A DNA stretch of 64,000 nucleotides from JACVRW01 sp963850205 (GTDB lineage: Bacteria; Actinomycetota; Thermoleophilia; Solirubrobacterales; Thermoleophilaceae). Below the pieces are notes generated by a model that did not search any database, was not told the origin of the DNA, and saw only the letters and a program-made list of their open reading frames with translations. Each line of letters starts with the position of its first letter. Position 1 is the stretch's first letter. The position numbers were made by a program, and so were the translations under genes. The stretch lies in NCBI GenBank assembly GCA_963850205.1, contig CAWKKJ010000011.1, forward strand, positions 1 to 64,000, in the 5' to 3' direction. Shown here piece after piece: positions 54,650 to 64,000 of the stretch.

Positions 54650-56071
54650 CCCCGCAGCCGGTCCAGGTTCTTGTACTGCAACCTCATGCGGCGGTTGGGT
54701 CGCAGCCGCTTCTCGTTGCGCTCGAGGAACTCCCAGTAGCCGCGGGTGAACGGGCAGGCGTCCTCGCCCTCGCGGCTGGTGGGGTCGAAGCGGCAGTCGC
54801 CGCAGTAGTCGGACATGCGGTCGATGTAGCGGCCCCCGGCGGCGTAGGGTTTGGTCATCATCCGGCCGCCGTCGCCGTAGGTGGCCATGCCCACGGCGTT
54901 CGGTCCCATCACCCACTCGTAGCCGTCGATGAAGCTGTGGTGAAACCAGTCGAAGGCTGCGCCGGGCTTGACCCCGCGCAGCAGCATCAGGTTGCCGAAC
55001 ACCATCAGGCGCACGATGTGGTGGGCGTAGGCCGTCTCGCGCAGCCCGGCCACCGCGTCGGCCACGCAGCGCATGTCGGTCTTTCCGCTCCACAGCTCCT
55101 CGGGCAGCTCGCGGCGGGCGCGCAGGGCATTCATCGTGTGCCAGCGCCTCGGCTCGAGCCAGTACATGCCCCACACGTACTCGCGCCAGCCGATCACCTG
55201 GCGCACGAAGCCCTCCGCGGCGGCGATGGGCACGTCGCCCGCCCGGTAGGCGCGCTCGGCGGCTTCGGCCACCTCCAGCGGGCCGAGCAGGCCGAGGTTG
55301 AGCGACGAGGACAGGTGGGAGTGCCACATCAGCCGCTCGCCGCCACAGCATGGCGTCCTGCCAGCGCCCGAAGTCGGCCAGCCGAGACTCCACGAAGCGC
55401 TCGAGCGAGCGGCGGGCCTGGGCCCTGGTGGCCGGCCACAGGCGGGGCCCGTCGTCGCCGAAGGTGTGGAGCCCCATGCCGTCCAGGTCGCGCCGGACCG
55501 CGTGGTCGATCTCGTCCTCGCGCGGGCGGTAGGGAGGGGGCGGGCGCCGGTCGGACGGCGGCGGCTCGCGGTTGTCGGCGTCGAAGTTCCAGCGGCCCCC
55601 CGCGGGCTCGTCGCCCTCCATCAGCAGGTCGAGCCGGCGCCGCTGGCCGCGGTAGAAGTCCTCCATCACGAGCCGCTTGCGCCCGCCGGCCCAGGCGCGG
55701 AAGTCATCGGGATGGGTGAGAAACAGGGTGCCCCGGACCAGCTCGACACCCTCCAGCAGGCCCAGCTCGTGCCCGCCGGCGCTGTTCGGCTCGAGCAGCG
55801 CCACCCGCTCGGGGCGGCGCTGTCTGACGTGGGCCTTCAGGCCGGAGCGCAGGCTGTCGGCGCGCCGGTAGTCGACCTCCAGCCCGCGTTCGGTGAGCTC
55901 GGCGGCGAAGTGACGCATGGACGACAGCACCAGGTGGAGCTTCTGGCGGTGCCAGGGCGCGGCGGCCAGCTTGGCCTGCGACTCCACCAGCAGGACCCGC
56001 TCGGCGCCGTCCAGGGCGGGGTTGTCGAGGGAGAGCTGGTCTCCCAGGATCCAGGCGGTAGTGCCGGCCAT
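54646..56071 (-). pseudogene. FeS-type (6-4) photolyase / cryptochrome family, frameshifted
   Basis: From ATG 56071: AGTTAWILGDQLSLDNPALD, the start of the photolyase-related (FeS-BCP) family, with KLHLVLSSMRHFAAELTERG and FLTHPDDFRAWAGGRKRLVM. At about 55345 the frame changes (expected W-GGERLMWH); the C-terminal half continues with MWHSHLSSSLNLGLLGPLEV, GWREYVWGMYWL, AYAHHIVRLMVFGNLMLLRG and SDYCGDCRFDP..ACPFTRGYWEF, with four Cys for a 4Fe-4S cluster and the FAD pocket. The protein would repair (6-4) photoproducts with light. One shift makes it a pseudogene unless the sequence is wrong; both halves are otherwise well kept, so decay is recent at most. Confidence 0.8.
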
Positions 56072-56104
56072 ACGAGGTGAGTACGGATAGCATCGTCGGC
56101 AGGG

Positions 56105-58231
56105 ATGGCCGCCGAGGAGAAGGTCACGTTCTGCCGCATCTGCGAGCCGCTCTGCGGCATGGTGGCCACGGTGGAGGACGGCCGGGTCACCAAGCTCCGG
56201 CCCGACCGCGACCACCCTCTCTCCCGCGGCTACGCCTGCCCGAAGGGGATCGCGATGGCCGAGGTGCAGAACGATCCGGACCGGGTCCTGCATCCGCTCC
56301 GGCGAGTGCGCGAGGGGGAGTTCGAGCGCGTGTCGTGGGACGTGGCGCTGGGCGATATCGCCGCCCGGCTGAAGCGGGTCCCGGCCTCGGGGGTGGCCTG
56401 GTACATGGGCAACCCGGGCGCGTTCTCGTACTCGCACACGCTGTGGGTGAAGGGCTTCCTGGACGCCATCGCCTCGCCCCACTACTACTCGGCCGGCTCC
56501 CAGGACGTGAACAACCGCTTTGCCGCCAGCGCGCTGCTGTACGGGTCGCCGCTGTTGGTGCCGATACCCGACCTCAAGCGCACCCGCCTGCTGCTGATGG
56601 TGGGTGCCAACCCGCTGGTCTCGCACGGGTCGGTGCTGTCCGCGCCGCGGGTGCGTGAGCAGCTGCTCGAGGTCGAGCGGGTGGTGGTGGTCGATCCCCG
56701 CCGCAGCGAGACCGCCCGCCAGTTCGAGCACCTTCCCGTCCATCCGGACAGCGACGCCTTCCTGCTGCTGTCGCTGATCGCGACGGTGTTCGAGGAGGAT
56801 CTCGCCGACCGCGCGTTCCTGGCGCGCTTCGGGTCGGAGGCCGGCGACCTGGAGCGCCTGGCGCGAGCTCATCCGCCGGAGGCCACGGAGGTCCACACCG
56901 GGGTGCCGGCGGACCGGGTCCGCCAGCTCGCGCGCGACTTCGCCGCGGCCGAGGGCGCGGCCGCCTATGGGCGCACGGGCTCCTGCCTGGGCCGCTTCGG
57001 CACGCTGGTGGCCTTTCTCCTCGATGCGCTGAACGCGATTACCGGCAACGTCGACCGTCCCGGAGGGTCGGTGTTCGGGAACTCGCCCGTGCCGGTCGAG
57101 GAGATCGGCGCCCAGGTCGGCCTCGACACCTACGGGAAGATCCGCTCGCGGATCGGCGGCTTTCCCGACGTGATCGGCAACCTCCCCGCCTCGCTGCTCG
57201 CCGAGGAGATCGAGACCGCCGGGGAGGGGCAGGTGCGGGCGCTCTTCGTGTCCGCCGGCAACCCGGTTCTGTCGGTCCCGAACGGGGAGGCGCTGGAGCG
57301 GGCGATGGGCGCGCTCGACCTGTGCGTGTCGCTCGACCTGTACGTGAACGAGACCAACCGCCACGCCGACTACGTGCTGCCCACCACCACCTTCTACGAG
57401 CGCGAGGACCTGCCCATCGCGCTTCTCGGGTTCTTCACCACGCCCTTCGTCCAGTTCACCGATGCCGTGGCCGACCCGCCCGGCGAGTGCCGCCAGGAAT
57501 GGGAGATCGTCGACGACCTCGCCCGCCGCGTCGGGGTCGCGCCTTACAGCGAGCGGCGGCTGCGGCGGCTGGCGAAGCTCGGGCTGCGGCTGCGTCCCGA
57601 GCGCCTGGTGGACCTGCTGCTGCGAGCCGGCCCGGCCGGCGACCGCTTCGGCCTGCGACCGGGTGGCCTCAGCCTGAAGAAGCTGCGCCGCCACCCGCAC
57701 GGGCTCGTGCTGGGCGACCAGCTCGAGACGGGACTGCTCGCCAAGAAGCTGCGCCATCCCGAGGGGCGGATCAGGCTCTGCCCGCCGGAGATCTCCCAGG
57801 AGATCCTGCGGCTGGCCGAGGCCAACGGCAACGACGAGCGCTTCCCGCTGCGACTCATCGGCCTGCGCGAGCTGCGTTCGCACAATTCCTGGATGCACAA
57901 CGCGCCGCTGCTCATGCGCGGCGGGCGCACCCACGCCCTGCGGATCCATCCCGATGACGCCGCCGCCCTGGGCCTCGAGGACGGCGCCCAGGCCAGCCTG
58001 GAGTCCGAGCACGGCGCCCTGCTGGTGCCGCTGGTGCTCACCGACGAGATGACGCCGGGAACCGTGGCCCTGCCGCACGGCTGGGGCCACCGGGGCGGCT
58101 GGCAGCTCGCCAACCGGCACGGCGGGGCGAACGTGAACCTGCTGGCCGGCTCGGGTGCGGGTGACCTGGAGCGCCTCGCCGGGATGGCGCACCTCAACGG
58201 CATCCCGGTTCGCCTAGAGGCCGTTGCCTGA
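56105..58231 (+). CDS. Molybdopterin-dependent oxidoreductase (DMSO-reductase superfamily)
   Basis: 708 residues. The N-terminal 4Fe-4S site is CRICEPLC with Cys10, 13, 17 and Cys45 in GYACPKG. Then the bis-MGD blocks: VAWYMGNPGAFSYSHTLWVK, LLLMVGANPLVSHGSVL, VVVVDPRRSETAR, ALFVSAGNPVLSVPNGEALE, VSLDLYVNETNRHADYVLPT, and the C-terminal domain with HNSWMHNAPLL and NRHGGANVNLLAGSGAGD. No Tat signal, so it acts in the cytoplasm. It resembles formate-dehydrogenase-like actinobacterial oxidoreductases; substrate unknown. Divergent from the photolyase gene with 33 nt between; the stop overlaps the end of the histidine-kinase gene. Confidence 0.9.
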   Translation: MAAEEKVTFCRICEPLCGMVATVEDGRVTKLRPDRDHPLSRGYACPKGIAMAEVQNDPDRVLHPLRRVREGEFERVSWDVALGDIAARLKRVPASGVAWYMGNPGAFSYSHTLWVKGFLDAIASPHYYSAGSQDVNNRFAASALLYGSPLLVPIPDLKRTRLLLMVGANPLVSHGSVLSAPRVREQLLEVERVVVVDPRRSETARQFEHLPVHPDSDAFLLLSLIATVFEEDLADRAFLARFGSEAGDLERLARAHPPEATEVHTGVPADRVRQLARDFAAAEGAAAYGRTGSCLGRFGTLVAFLLDALNAITGNVDRPGGSVFGNSPVPVEEIGAQVGLDTYGKIRSRIGGFPDVIGNLPASLLAEEIETAGEGQVRALFVSAGNPVLSVPNGEALERAMGALDLCVSLDLYVNETNRHADYVLPTTTFYEREDLPIALLGFFTTPFVQFTDAVADPPGECRQEWEIVDDLARRVGVAPYSERRLRRLAKLGLRLRPERLVDLLLRAGPAGDRFGLRPGGLSLKKLRRHPHGLVLGDQLETGLLAKKLRHPEGRIRLCPPEISQEILRLAEANGNDERFPLRLIGLRELRSHNSWMHNAPLLMRGGRTHALRIHPDDAAALGLEDGAQASLESEHGALLVPLVLTDEMTPGTVALPHGWGHRGGWQLANRHGGANVNLLAGSGAGDLERLAGMAHLNGIPVRLEAVA

Positions 58232-59420
58232 CGGCCGGAGGGGGGCGCTCACGAGCACCCGGGTGCCCCGCTCGGAGCTCTCGATCTCCAGCCGCCCTCC
58301 CAGGAGCGCCGCACGTTCGCGCATGCCGGCGAGGCCGAGATGGCCGGGCTCGGCGCGCGCGAACGGATCGTCGCCCTCGAAGCCATGGCCGTCGTCGCTC
58401 ACCCGGAGCTCCACCATCGGTCCGAGTCGCCGCAGCGAAAGCGACACCGTCTCGGCCTCCGAGTGGCGCCCGGCGTTGATCACCGCCTCCTGTGCGATCC
58501 GAAACAGCTCACCGGCCGTCTCGGGGGACAGGTCGAGCCGCTCGATCGTCGAGCAGCACCTCGACGCGGTAGCGGCGCTCCCAGACCTCGACGCAGCGCT
58601 GGATGGCGGCTTCGAAGCTGAGGTCCTCGAACGCGTAGGGACCGAGGCCCACGATCTCGTCGCGAAGCGCGGTGATGGTGTGCCCAGCGACCTCGCGAGC
58701 CTCGCCGACCAGCTTGCGTGCCTCGGCCGAGCGGCCGTTCTCGGCCGCGGCGTCCGCCGCCGACAGCACCATGTCCAGCCCGATCAGCTCCTGAACCGGG
58801 CCGTCGTGAAGGGAGCCGGCCAGGGTGCGGCGCACCTCGTTCTCGGCCTGCAGCGTGCGCCGCGACAGCCCCCGGGCCTGGAGCCGGGAGGCCGACTCCG
58901 AGGTCCGCAGGCTGCCGACCACGAGCGCGGTGGCGAGGGCGGTGACCACGAAGACGGTCTCGTAGAAGGCCAGCACCGGGTCGTCCACGGGCTCGCTGCC
59001 CCGCAGCTGCGATCCGATCACCAGCGCCAGCGAGGCGGCGAGCGCCAGCAGGAGACCTCGCCGCTCACCCTGGAAATGCGCATGGCAGGCGATCAGGAAC
59101 AGGGCGATGACCCGAACCGCGCCGAGCGTCTCCGGCACCACCAGCTCCAGCACCAGCAGGCCGGCGAAATCGCCCGCCACCACAGCGGGGTGCTGGGCTG
59201 CCTCCGGCCGCCGGCGTGCCAGCACGAGCCCGAGCAGCGTCCAGGGAAGCAGCAGCCCGGCGAGGACCGCCGTCGCCCGGCCCTCGTAGGGAAAGCCCAG
59301 GACCAGCACCGCCGCCAGGCCGAGCACCACGATCGCGACCCGGCTGACCGCGAACACCACGAGCGGCCGGGTGGACTCGATAGGCAGCCGCGCGAGCCTC
59401 CTGGGGGCCTGCATGGCCAT
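58214..59420 (-). pseudogene. NarL-type sensor histidine kinase, frameshifted
   Basis: From ATG 59420: about six membrane helices (VFAVSRVAIVVLGLAAVLVL, then VIALFLIACHAHF), a coiled stretch and the HisKA_3 motif LAGSLHDGPVQELIGLDMVL (His205). Near 58535 the frame moves; the ATPase part follows as LDLSPETAGELFRIAQEAVI, VINAGRHSEAETVSLSL with ELRVSDDGHGFEGDD (N and G1 boxes) and GLAGMRERAALLGG, ending at 58214. One extra base explains the split. No response regulator is adjacent; NarL/LuxR-type partners usually lie beside such kinases, so the pair may already be lost. Confidence 0.78.
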
Positions 59421-59428
59421 ACCGTAGA

Positions 59429-59839
59429 GTGACTTTCGTGCTGGTGATCACCACCAAGTCGCCCTATGCGGTGCGGGCGCTTGCTGAGCTGGCACGGCGG
59501 GGCGACTCCGCGCCGGTGCCGATCGGCGAGATCGCGCGGGCGCGAGACATTCCCGTCCAGTTCCTCGAGGGCCTGTTCGCCACCCTGCGGCGGGCCGGCA
59601 TCCTGCAGTCGCAGCGGGGGGTCAAGGGCGGCTACTCGTTTGCCCGCCCGCCGGCCGAGATCTCGGTGCTGGAGGTGGCCGAGCTGCTGGAGGGCGAGCT
59701 GGGCACCGACGCCGCCGCCAACGGCCCCGTCTGGACCGAGGCGGTCGCGGCGGTCCGCAGCGTCCTGGGCGGGACGACCATCGCCGAGGTGGCCGAGCGC
59801 GAGGCCCAGACGGCGGGCGCGCCGATGTACTACATCTGA
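59429..59839 (+). CDS. Rrf2-family transcriptional regulator
   Basis: 136 residues from GTG 59429 (other in-frame GTGs follow at 59438 and 59444). Winged helix: TTKSPYAVRALAELARRGDS, ARDIPVQFLEGLFATLRRAG, ILQSQRGVKGGYSFARPPAE and the helix SVLEVAELLEG. The Fe-S Cys triad of IscR/NsrR is absent, so it is more like CymR or other cluster-free Rrf2 repressors. In many bacteria such a gene sits next to cysK and controls cysteine genes; here cysK lies 3.5 kb away beyond inserted debris. Divergent from the histidine kinase with 8 nt between starts. Confidence 0.87.
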   Translation: MTFVLVITTKSPYAVRALAELARRGDSAPVPIGEIARARDIPVQFLEGLFATLRRAGILQSQRGVKGGYSFARPPAEISVLEVAELLEGELGTDAAANGPVWTEAVAAVRSVLGGTTIAEVAEREAQTAGAPMYYI

Positions 59840-60095
59840 AAGCGGGTCCGTCGCAGAGCGGGATTCCGCTTGCTAGAGCGGTTTCGACCGCTGGGGGACC
59901 GCTCCAAACCGCTGGGATCGGGTGTGGACTGCTACACGACTGCTACGCACTAGCCGTCCGCCCGGCCCGATTCGCGGTTTCTTTGAGAGCGCTCGCGGAC
60001 AGATTGCTCGCCGATCGAGCAAGAATGTCGACCGGCGGAGTGTTGCTATCAGGCGAAAGCAGTAGCAGCGGTCGCGCATATAGGATCGCGGTGTA
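59840..60095. other. Intergenic after the Rrf2 gene
   Basis: About 255 bases. It has two related stretches of gcggtttcgaccgct and gaccgctccaaaccgct, a small palindromic cluster with the core accgctggg, but no gene and no clear terminator. It holds the upstream region of the broken epimerase-like gene. Confidence 0.4.
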
Positions 60096-60986
60096 GTGCG
60101 CTCTCGAATGCGGCGGACGAAAGCGGGCCGTAACCGTGCCGCCGTGTCGAGCGGGCGGGCTATCTCCGTCAGTAGTGTCGTTATTGCGGCGGCGCTGTTG
60201 GCCGGGGCGCCTTCCGCGTTCGGCGATTACGCGCGCAGTGGGCCCTACCTGACTACGCGTCCGAGCCGTCGATCGCGCCGTCGGGCAAGGTGCCGCGTTC
60301 CAACTACAGCTTCGGCAGCTATTACACGCCCGTCACCGTGGCGCAGTGGGGCCTGCAGGCGGCCGCCAATTACGCTGCCACCCGCCGGGGTCGGTACCGC
60401 CGCGACGTACTGCTCGCGGCCCGCTGGCTCGTGCACCACCAGTCCCGTGGCGGCGGGTGGGGCTATCCATTCGCGTTCAGCGTGGCCGGGTTCGAGACCC
60501 TGCGACCCGGCTGGATCTCGGCAATGGGACAGGGGCAGGCGATGTCCCTGCTCTGGCGGGCGTGGCAACTGAGCAGACGACCCGCCTACCGACGCGCGGC
60601 GCGCCGCGCAGTGCGTCCCTTCAAGCGCCCCGTCTCGCAAGGTGGTCTGCGGGCCGACTTCGACGGCGTCGCCTGGTACGAGGAGTATCCCACGACGCGA
60701 CCGTCTCTCGTCCTAAACGGCTACATGTTCAGCCTGCTCGGTCTCTATGACGTGGCGCCGTGGGTCGCGAACTGCCGCCCGCCTCTACCGCGTCGGAGTC
60801 CGGACGCTACGCGCCCGAATCGCCCGCTTCGACCGGCCGGGCGGAAGCTGGTACATGCCGGGTATACCGGCCTCCGGCTACTACAACGGCGTGCACGTGT
60901 TGCTGCTCACCGCCCTCGAATCGGTCAACCACTCCCGGACGCTGACGCATTACAGGGACCGATGGTGGCTGGCCGTTGTCGACTGA
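60096..60986 (+). pseudogene. Secreted D-glucuronyl C5-epimerase-like protein, frameshifted
   Basis: GTG 60096 starts a basic signal sequence (SVVIAAALLAGAPSAFGDYA). Near 60250 the sense moves to another frame (SNYSFGSYYTPVTVAQWGLQ, then WLVHHQSRGGGWGYPFAFSV, AWYEEYPTTRPSLVLNGYMF, SLLGLYD), the block typical of glucuronyl C5-epimerase C-terminal domains: alpha/alpha barrel with EYP-x-PSLVLNG. Near 60760 it moves again (RTAARLYRVGVRTLRARIAR, WYMPG, YYNGVHVLLLTAL) and ends at TGA 60984. With corrections it would be a 290-residue exported enzyme acting on a uronic-acid polymer. Two shifts suggest a dead gene. Confidence 0.72.
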
Positions 60987-61191
60987 GCGTGCGCCGGAGT
61001 GGTATTCGGACCTAGCCGGAAGGTGCTCAGCCCGTCCGGCACCGGCCCGCGGAGGGCCACGAGCGGGTCGACGAATCGGTCCCTCAAAGACGCGATAGCG
61101 CCGCGATGAGTGTCCACGACTAGCAGCCGCACTGCCGCTTCGAGGCAATAGCGACACTGAGGAGTGACGTCGGCCGGTGATCTGCCGCGGG
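60987..61191. other. Intergenic before phage debris
   Basis: About 205 bases. No gene recognised. Both strands carry short frames without ribosome sites. It separates the epimerase relic from the minus-strand phage genes. Confidence 0.35.
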
Positions 61192-61455
61192 TTATCCGTG
61201 CCGATCGCGGCCGCGCGGGTTGTGGCCGCGGCAGACGGCGCGCAGGTTGGCGGGCTCGTCGCCTCCCCCGGCGCTGACCGTCACGAGGTGGTCGACCTCG
61301 GTCGCGGGCGCGCCGCAGACGACGCAGCGGTGGCCGTCGCGGGCGAGCACGGCTTCGCGGACTGTCCGCCACGCCCGTGTCGAGCCGCGCGCGTGCGCGG
61401 CGCAGTAGCTGCCGCGCTCGATCGGCGCCCGGCAGACGATGCAGCGGCGAGTCAT
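61192..61455 (-). CDS. Small HNH endonuclease (phage-type)
   Basis: 87 residues from ATG 61455, which overlaps the terminase stop in phase ATGA. A zinc-type CIVCRAPIERGSYCAAHARG leads, then the HNH fold: VREAVLARDGHRCVVCGAPA, TEVDHLVTVSAGGGDEPANL and RAVCRGHNPRG, with D-H, N and the last H. All catalytic positions look present. Such small HNH proteins lie beside phage terminases and assist genome packaging. Confidence 0.82.
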   Translation of the reverse strand: MTRRCIVCRAPIERGSYCAAHARGSTRAWRTVREAVLARDGHRCVVCGAPATEVDHLVTVSAGGGDEPANLRAVCRGHNPRGRDRHG

Positions 61456-62849
61456 ATCCAGCCGAGCAGCTCGGTCGCTGGCTGCTGGCCCATTCGGCGC
61501 CGTCGACAGCCATCGCCAGCGCGACGAGCGCGTCGATGTTGACGCCCGCCGTGCGCGAGGGACGGTCGAGCCGCCAGCCGCGGCGCGACTGGCGCGCGAC
61601 CGCGTTAGCGGCGTGGCGCGCAAGCACGGGATCGCCGGGCACGCACAGCCGCTGCTCGACGACCGCGCGGTGCAGCCGTTGCGAGGCCGGGATCATGCGC
61701 GCGTCCGACTGCGGGAAGGCGACGCAGAGCACGCCTTCGCGCTCCAGCACCGCGGCGATCGTCGAGGCGCGCCACGGATCGAACGCGACCTCGCGCACGC
61801 GGTAGCGGCCGCCCAGCTCGCGGATCAGGTCGAGCGCGTCCAGCTCGGCGCCCTCGCCCTCGAAGACCTCGACGCCAGCCTGCAGGCGCTCGCTGACCCA
61901 CGCGACCGCGGTGTCGCCCTCCGTGCCGCCGCCGCCGACGTCGACGCCGACATAGATCGGCTCGCCGTCCGCCAGGGCGGGCGTGCCGACGATCCGCTGC
62001 CAGGCGCCGGGCGGCAGCCAGTGCCCGGCGCGCTCGGTCCACTGGTTACAGACGAACCGCCGGAAGGCGAGATCGGGCAGTCCGGCGCGTGCGTGCTGAA
62101 GCTGCTCGGCGGTGATCCAGGAGGCCGGGTTGGCGCGCTTGACCACGCGTGCGTCGTCGACGTCGGCGCCCTCGTCGCACTCCCACGCCAGCATCCGCAG
62201 GCCGTCGCCTGCGGCCTCCGTGACGGCTCCGCGGCGGGTGACCGAGGGTTGTCCTAAAGCACGCGCACGCAGGACCCCTAGCGGGCTGTCGGCGCCCTGT
62301 CCGGCCGTCGAGATGACCACGAGCTGCGCGCCCGGGCGCTTGTGCAAGCCCGAGGACATGGCGATGTAAACCGAGGCGTCGGCGTGCGCCTGCAGCTCGT
62401 CGACGACGGCCAGTGAGAACGTCAGCCCGTGCAGCTTGGGCGCGTCCGCGGCCAGCACGGTCAGCGTGCGGTCCCAGTAGGCGCCGGTCTTGGCCGCCGT
62501 GCTCGCGTCGTCGTACCAGCGCAGGTCCAGGTGGCGGACAACGATGCGCGGATCGCCGAGCATGCGCGCGAAGTTGACCGCGTACTCGAACAGGTTGGTC
62601 GCCTGCGCCCGGCTGGACGCGGCGACCACGACCTTCGCGCCCTTCACGGTCACGAGGTGGTGCAGCGCGACGAGTGCCATCAGCGCCGTCTTGCCGTTGC
62701 CGCGCTGGGCGCAGCACCACGACCTCGCGCGTGCCGCGCGCGACGGCGCGCACGATGCGCCGCTGGAATGGTTCGAGCGCCAGCCCGCAGGCGTCGGCGA
62801 AGGCCTCGATCGAGGCCGCACGCGGTTTGTCGATCATTCCGACCGTCAT
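61452..62849 (-). pseudogene. Phage terminase large subunit, frameshifted
   Basis: From ATG 62849 a first frame gives KPRAASIEAFADACGLALEP and FQRRIVRAVARGTREVVVL; near 62705 it changes to RGNGKTALMALVALHHLVTV, the Walker A region, with VVVDELQAHADASVY (Walker B) and LVVISTAGQGADSPLG. The nuclease half has YVGVDVGGGGTEGDTAVAWV and FDPWRASTIAAVLEREGVLC with VNIDALVALAMAVD. A second shift near 61480 leads to a short end ATELLGWI stopping at 61452. The domains fit a Terminase_1-type packaging motor. Two shifts and no head genes beside it make it a prophage relic. Confidence 0.82.
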
Positions 62850-62884
62850 AGTCGATTATCGTATTGACCGCCGGTCAGGAAGCC

Positions 62885-63018
62885 ATGGGCCTGTTCAGCC
62901 GCAAGACCGAGGACCGCGCACTGCTGCTGAGCTCCGCCGGCGGCGGTGCCGGGTGACCCGTTCGCGGCAGTCGATCAACTGGCTGAGCGTCGCCGCCGCC
63001 GGCGGGACACCTGACTAG
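62885..63018 (+). pseudogene. Phage portal protein, N-terminal remnant
   Basis: ATG 62885 begins GLFSRKTEDRALLLSSAGGG, then a stop; in the next frame VPGDPFAAVDQLAERRRRRR follows to a TGA just before 63013. MGLFSRK with LLLSS is how many actinophage portal proteins begin. The rest of the portal gene is absent. It faces away from the terminase, so it has been rearranged. Confidence 0.5.
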
Positions 63019-63028
63019 GCCACGAGCT

Positions 63029-63281
63029 TCACGTCGGCGCGGTCGCCGCCGCCAGATCGAGCACTTCGAATAGGGCTGCGACGTGGAGCTCGGCCGGCCG
63101 GGTGGTGCGCGGTTGTAGGCCCGCTCCCAGGCGTCGACCGTGCCCTCAAGGGCGAGTCGGTCGGCACGGTGTTGCGGTTGATCGGTACCTGACCGACAGC
63201 GCGGGGCCACGCGTCGGTGAATGGGAGGCCTCGCCGCCGGTCGCCTTCGAGTGAGCAGCGGATGGTGGCGAGCACGTCCAC
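63029..63281 (-). pseudogene. Phage-like small gene, frameshifted
   Basis: GTG 63281 starts DVLATIRCSLEGDRRRGLPF, TDAWPRAVGQVPINRNTVPT; the sense then moves to LEGTVDAWERAYNRAPPGR and to AELHVAALFEVLDLAAATAP, ending at 63029. PFTDAWPRAVGQV with a late ERAY is a pattern I associate with short genes near actinophage terminases. Two shifts. Function unknown. Confidence 0.45.
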
Positions 63282-63321
63282 GAGATTCAGGCTACCTCTG
63301 CGGCGCTACTCTCGGGCTGCC

Positions 63322-64000
<679 letters not shown>

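Noticed and set aside
53048..58192. Very long minus-strand open frame (about 1,700 codons)
   Set aside because: It lies opposite gltX and the molybdopterin oxidoreductase and is an artefact of high GC third positions. Only its 54.7-56.1 kb part has real coding sense (photolyase).

Overview
This is a high-GC bacterial window with many GTG and TTG starts, short or overlapping gene junctions, BTAD/SARP-type regulation, an apparent F420-type flavin/deazaflavin oxidoreductase relic, and actinobacterial-style small proteins. The best reading is an actinobacterium, most likely of the Thermoleophilia (Solirubrobacterales-like). That placement rests on protein resemblance and gene order from memory, not on a search. 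The tract is mostly ordinary chromosome with decaying accessory DNA at both ends and in patches between.

Layout. 1-4.6 kb is a scrap yard: an IS110 transposase relic, an intact DUF2252 gene, a YihY/BrkB membrane protein, and broken PPOX, serine-recombinase and membrane-protein genes, ending at a tRNA-Gly whose 3' end faces the scrap. 4.7-8.5 kb holds a small membrane/redox pair, a secreted penicillin-acylase-type hydrolase and tRNA-Cys. 8.9-14.9 kb is an acetate block (DUF485 protein, ActP-type symporter, glutamine amidotransferase-like protein, acetyl-CoA synthetase), then an epimerase and a tRNA-Val with an unusual C33. 15-19 kb has a cupin and a phosphate-uptake block (phosphoesterase fused in frame to a DUF47 protein, PiT transporter, small membrane partner). 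19-21.8 kb encodes a class V aminotransferase-fold enzyme, an MBL hydrolase and a fumarylacetoacetase-type enzyme. 21.9-26.1 kb is again decayed: a frameshifted surface protein, a MutY fragment and a frameshifted beta-propeller/RTX protein.

26.2-39.6 kb is the conserved core: thrS-infC-rpmI-rplT, a broken TrmH-type methylase, pheS-pheT, argC-argJ-argB-argD, a VOC protein and argG. It feeds translation and arginine synthesis, and every gene except the methylase is intact. 39.6-46.8 kb has small membrane and hypothetical proteins, ogt, PPK2, dnaE, a DUF5946 protein and a cysteine-rich protein.

46.8-52.5 kb is the most interesting part: four co-directional genes (BTAD regulator fused to UspA-like domains, membrane Ser/Thr kinase with an outside propeller, type-1 periplasmic-binding lipoprotein, small repeat membrane protein), between two direct copies of a ~112-bp repeat that carries a palindrome. 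The first three genes overlap by 1-4 nt. It looks like a self-contained sense-and-respond module with no transporter permease.

52.5-64 kb returns to housekeeping (nfo, gltX), then a frameshifted Fe-S photolyase, a molybdopterin oxidoreductase, a frameshifted histidine kinase and an Rrf2 regulator. A broken glucuronyl-epimerase-like gene and a prophage scrap (TerL, HNH, portal start) lie between Rrf2 and the start of cysK, which runs off the right edge.

About 20 apparent frameshifts occur, almost all in accessory genes, while long core genes show none. That pattern favours real gene decay over uniform sequencing error, though either could explain individual cases.
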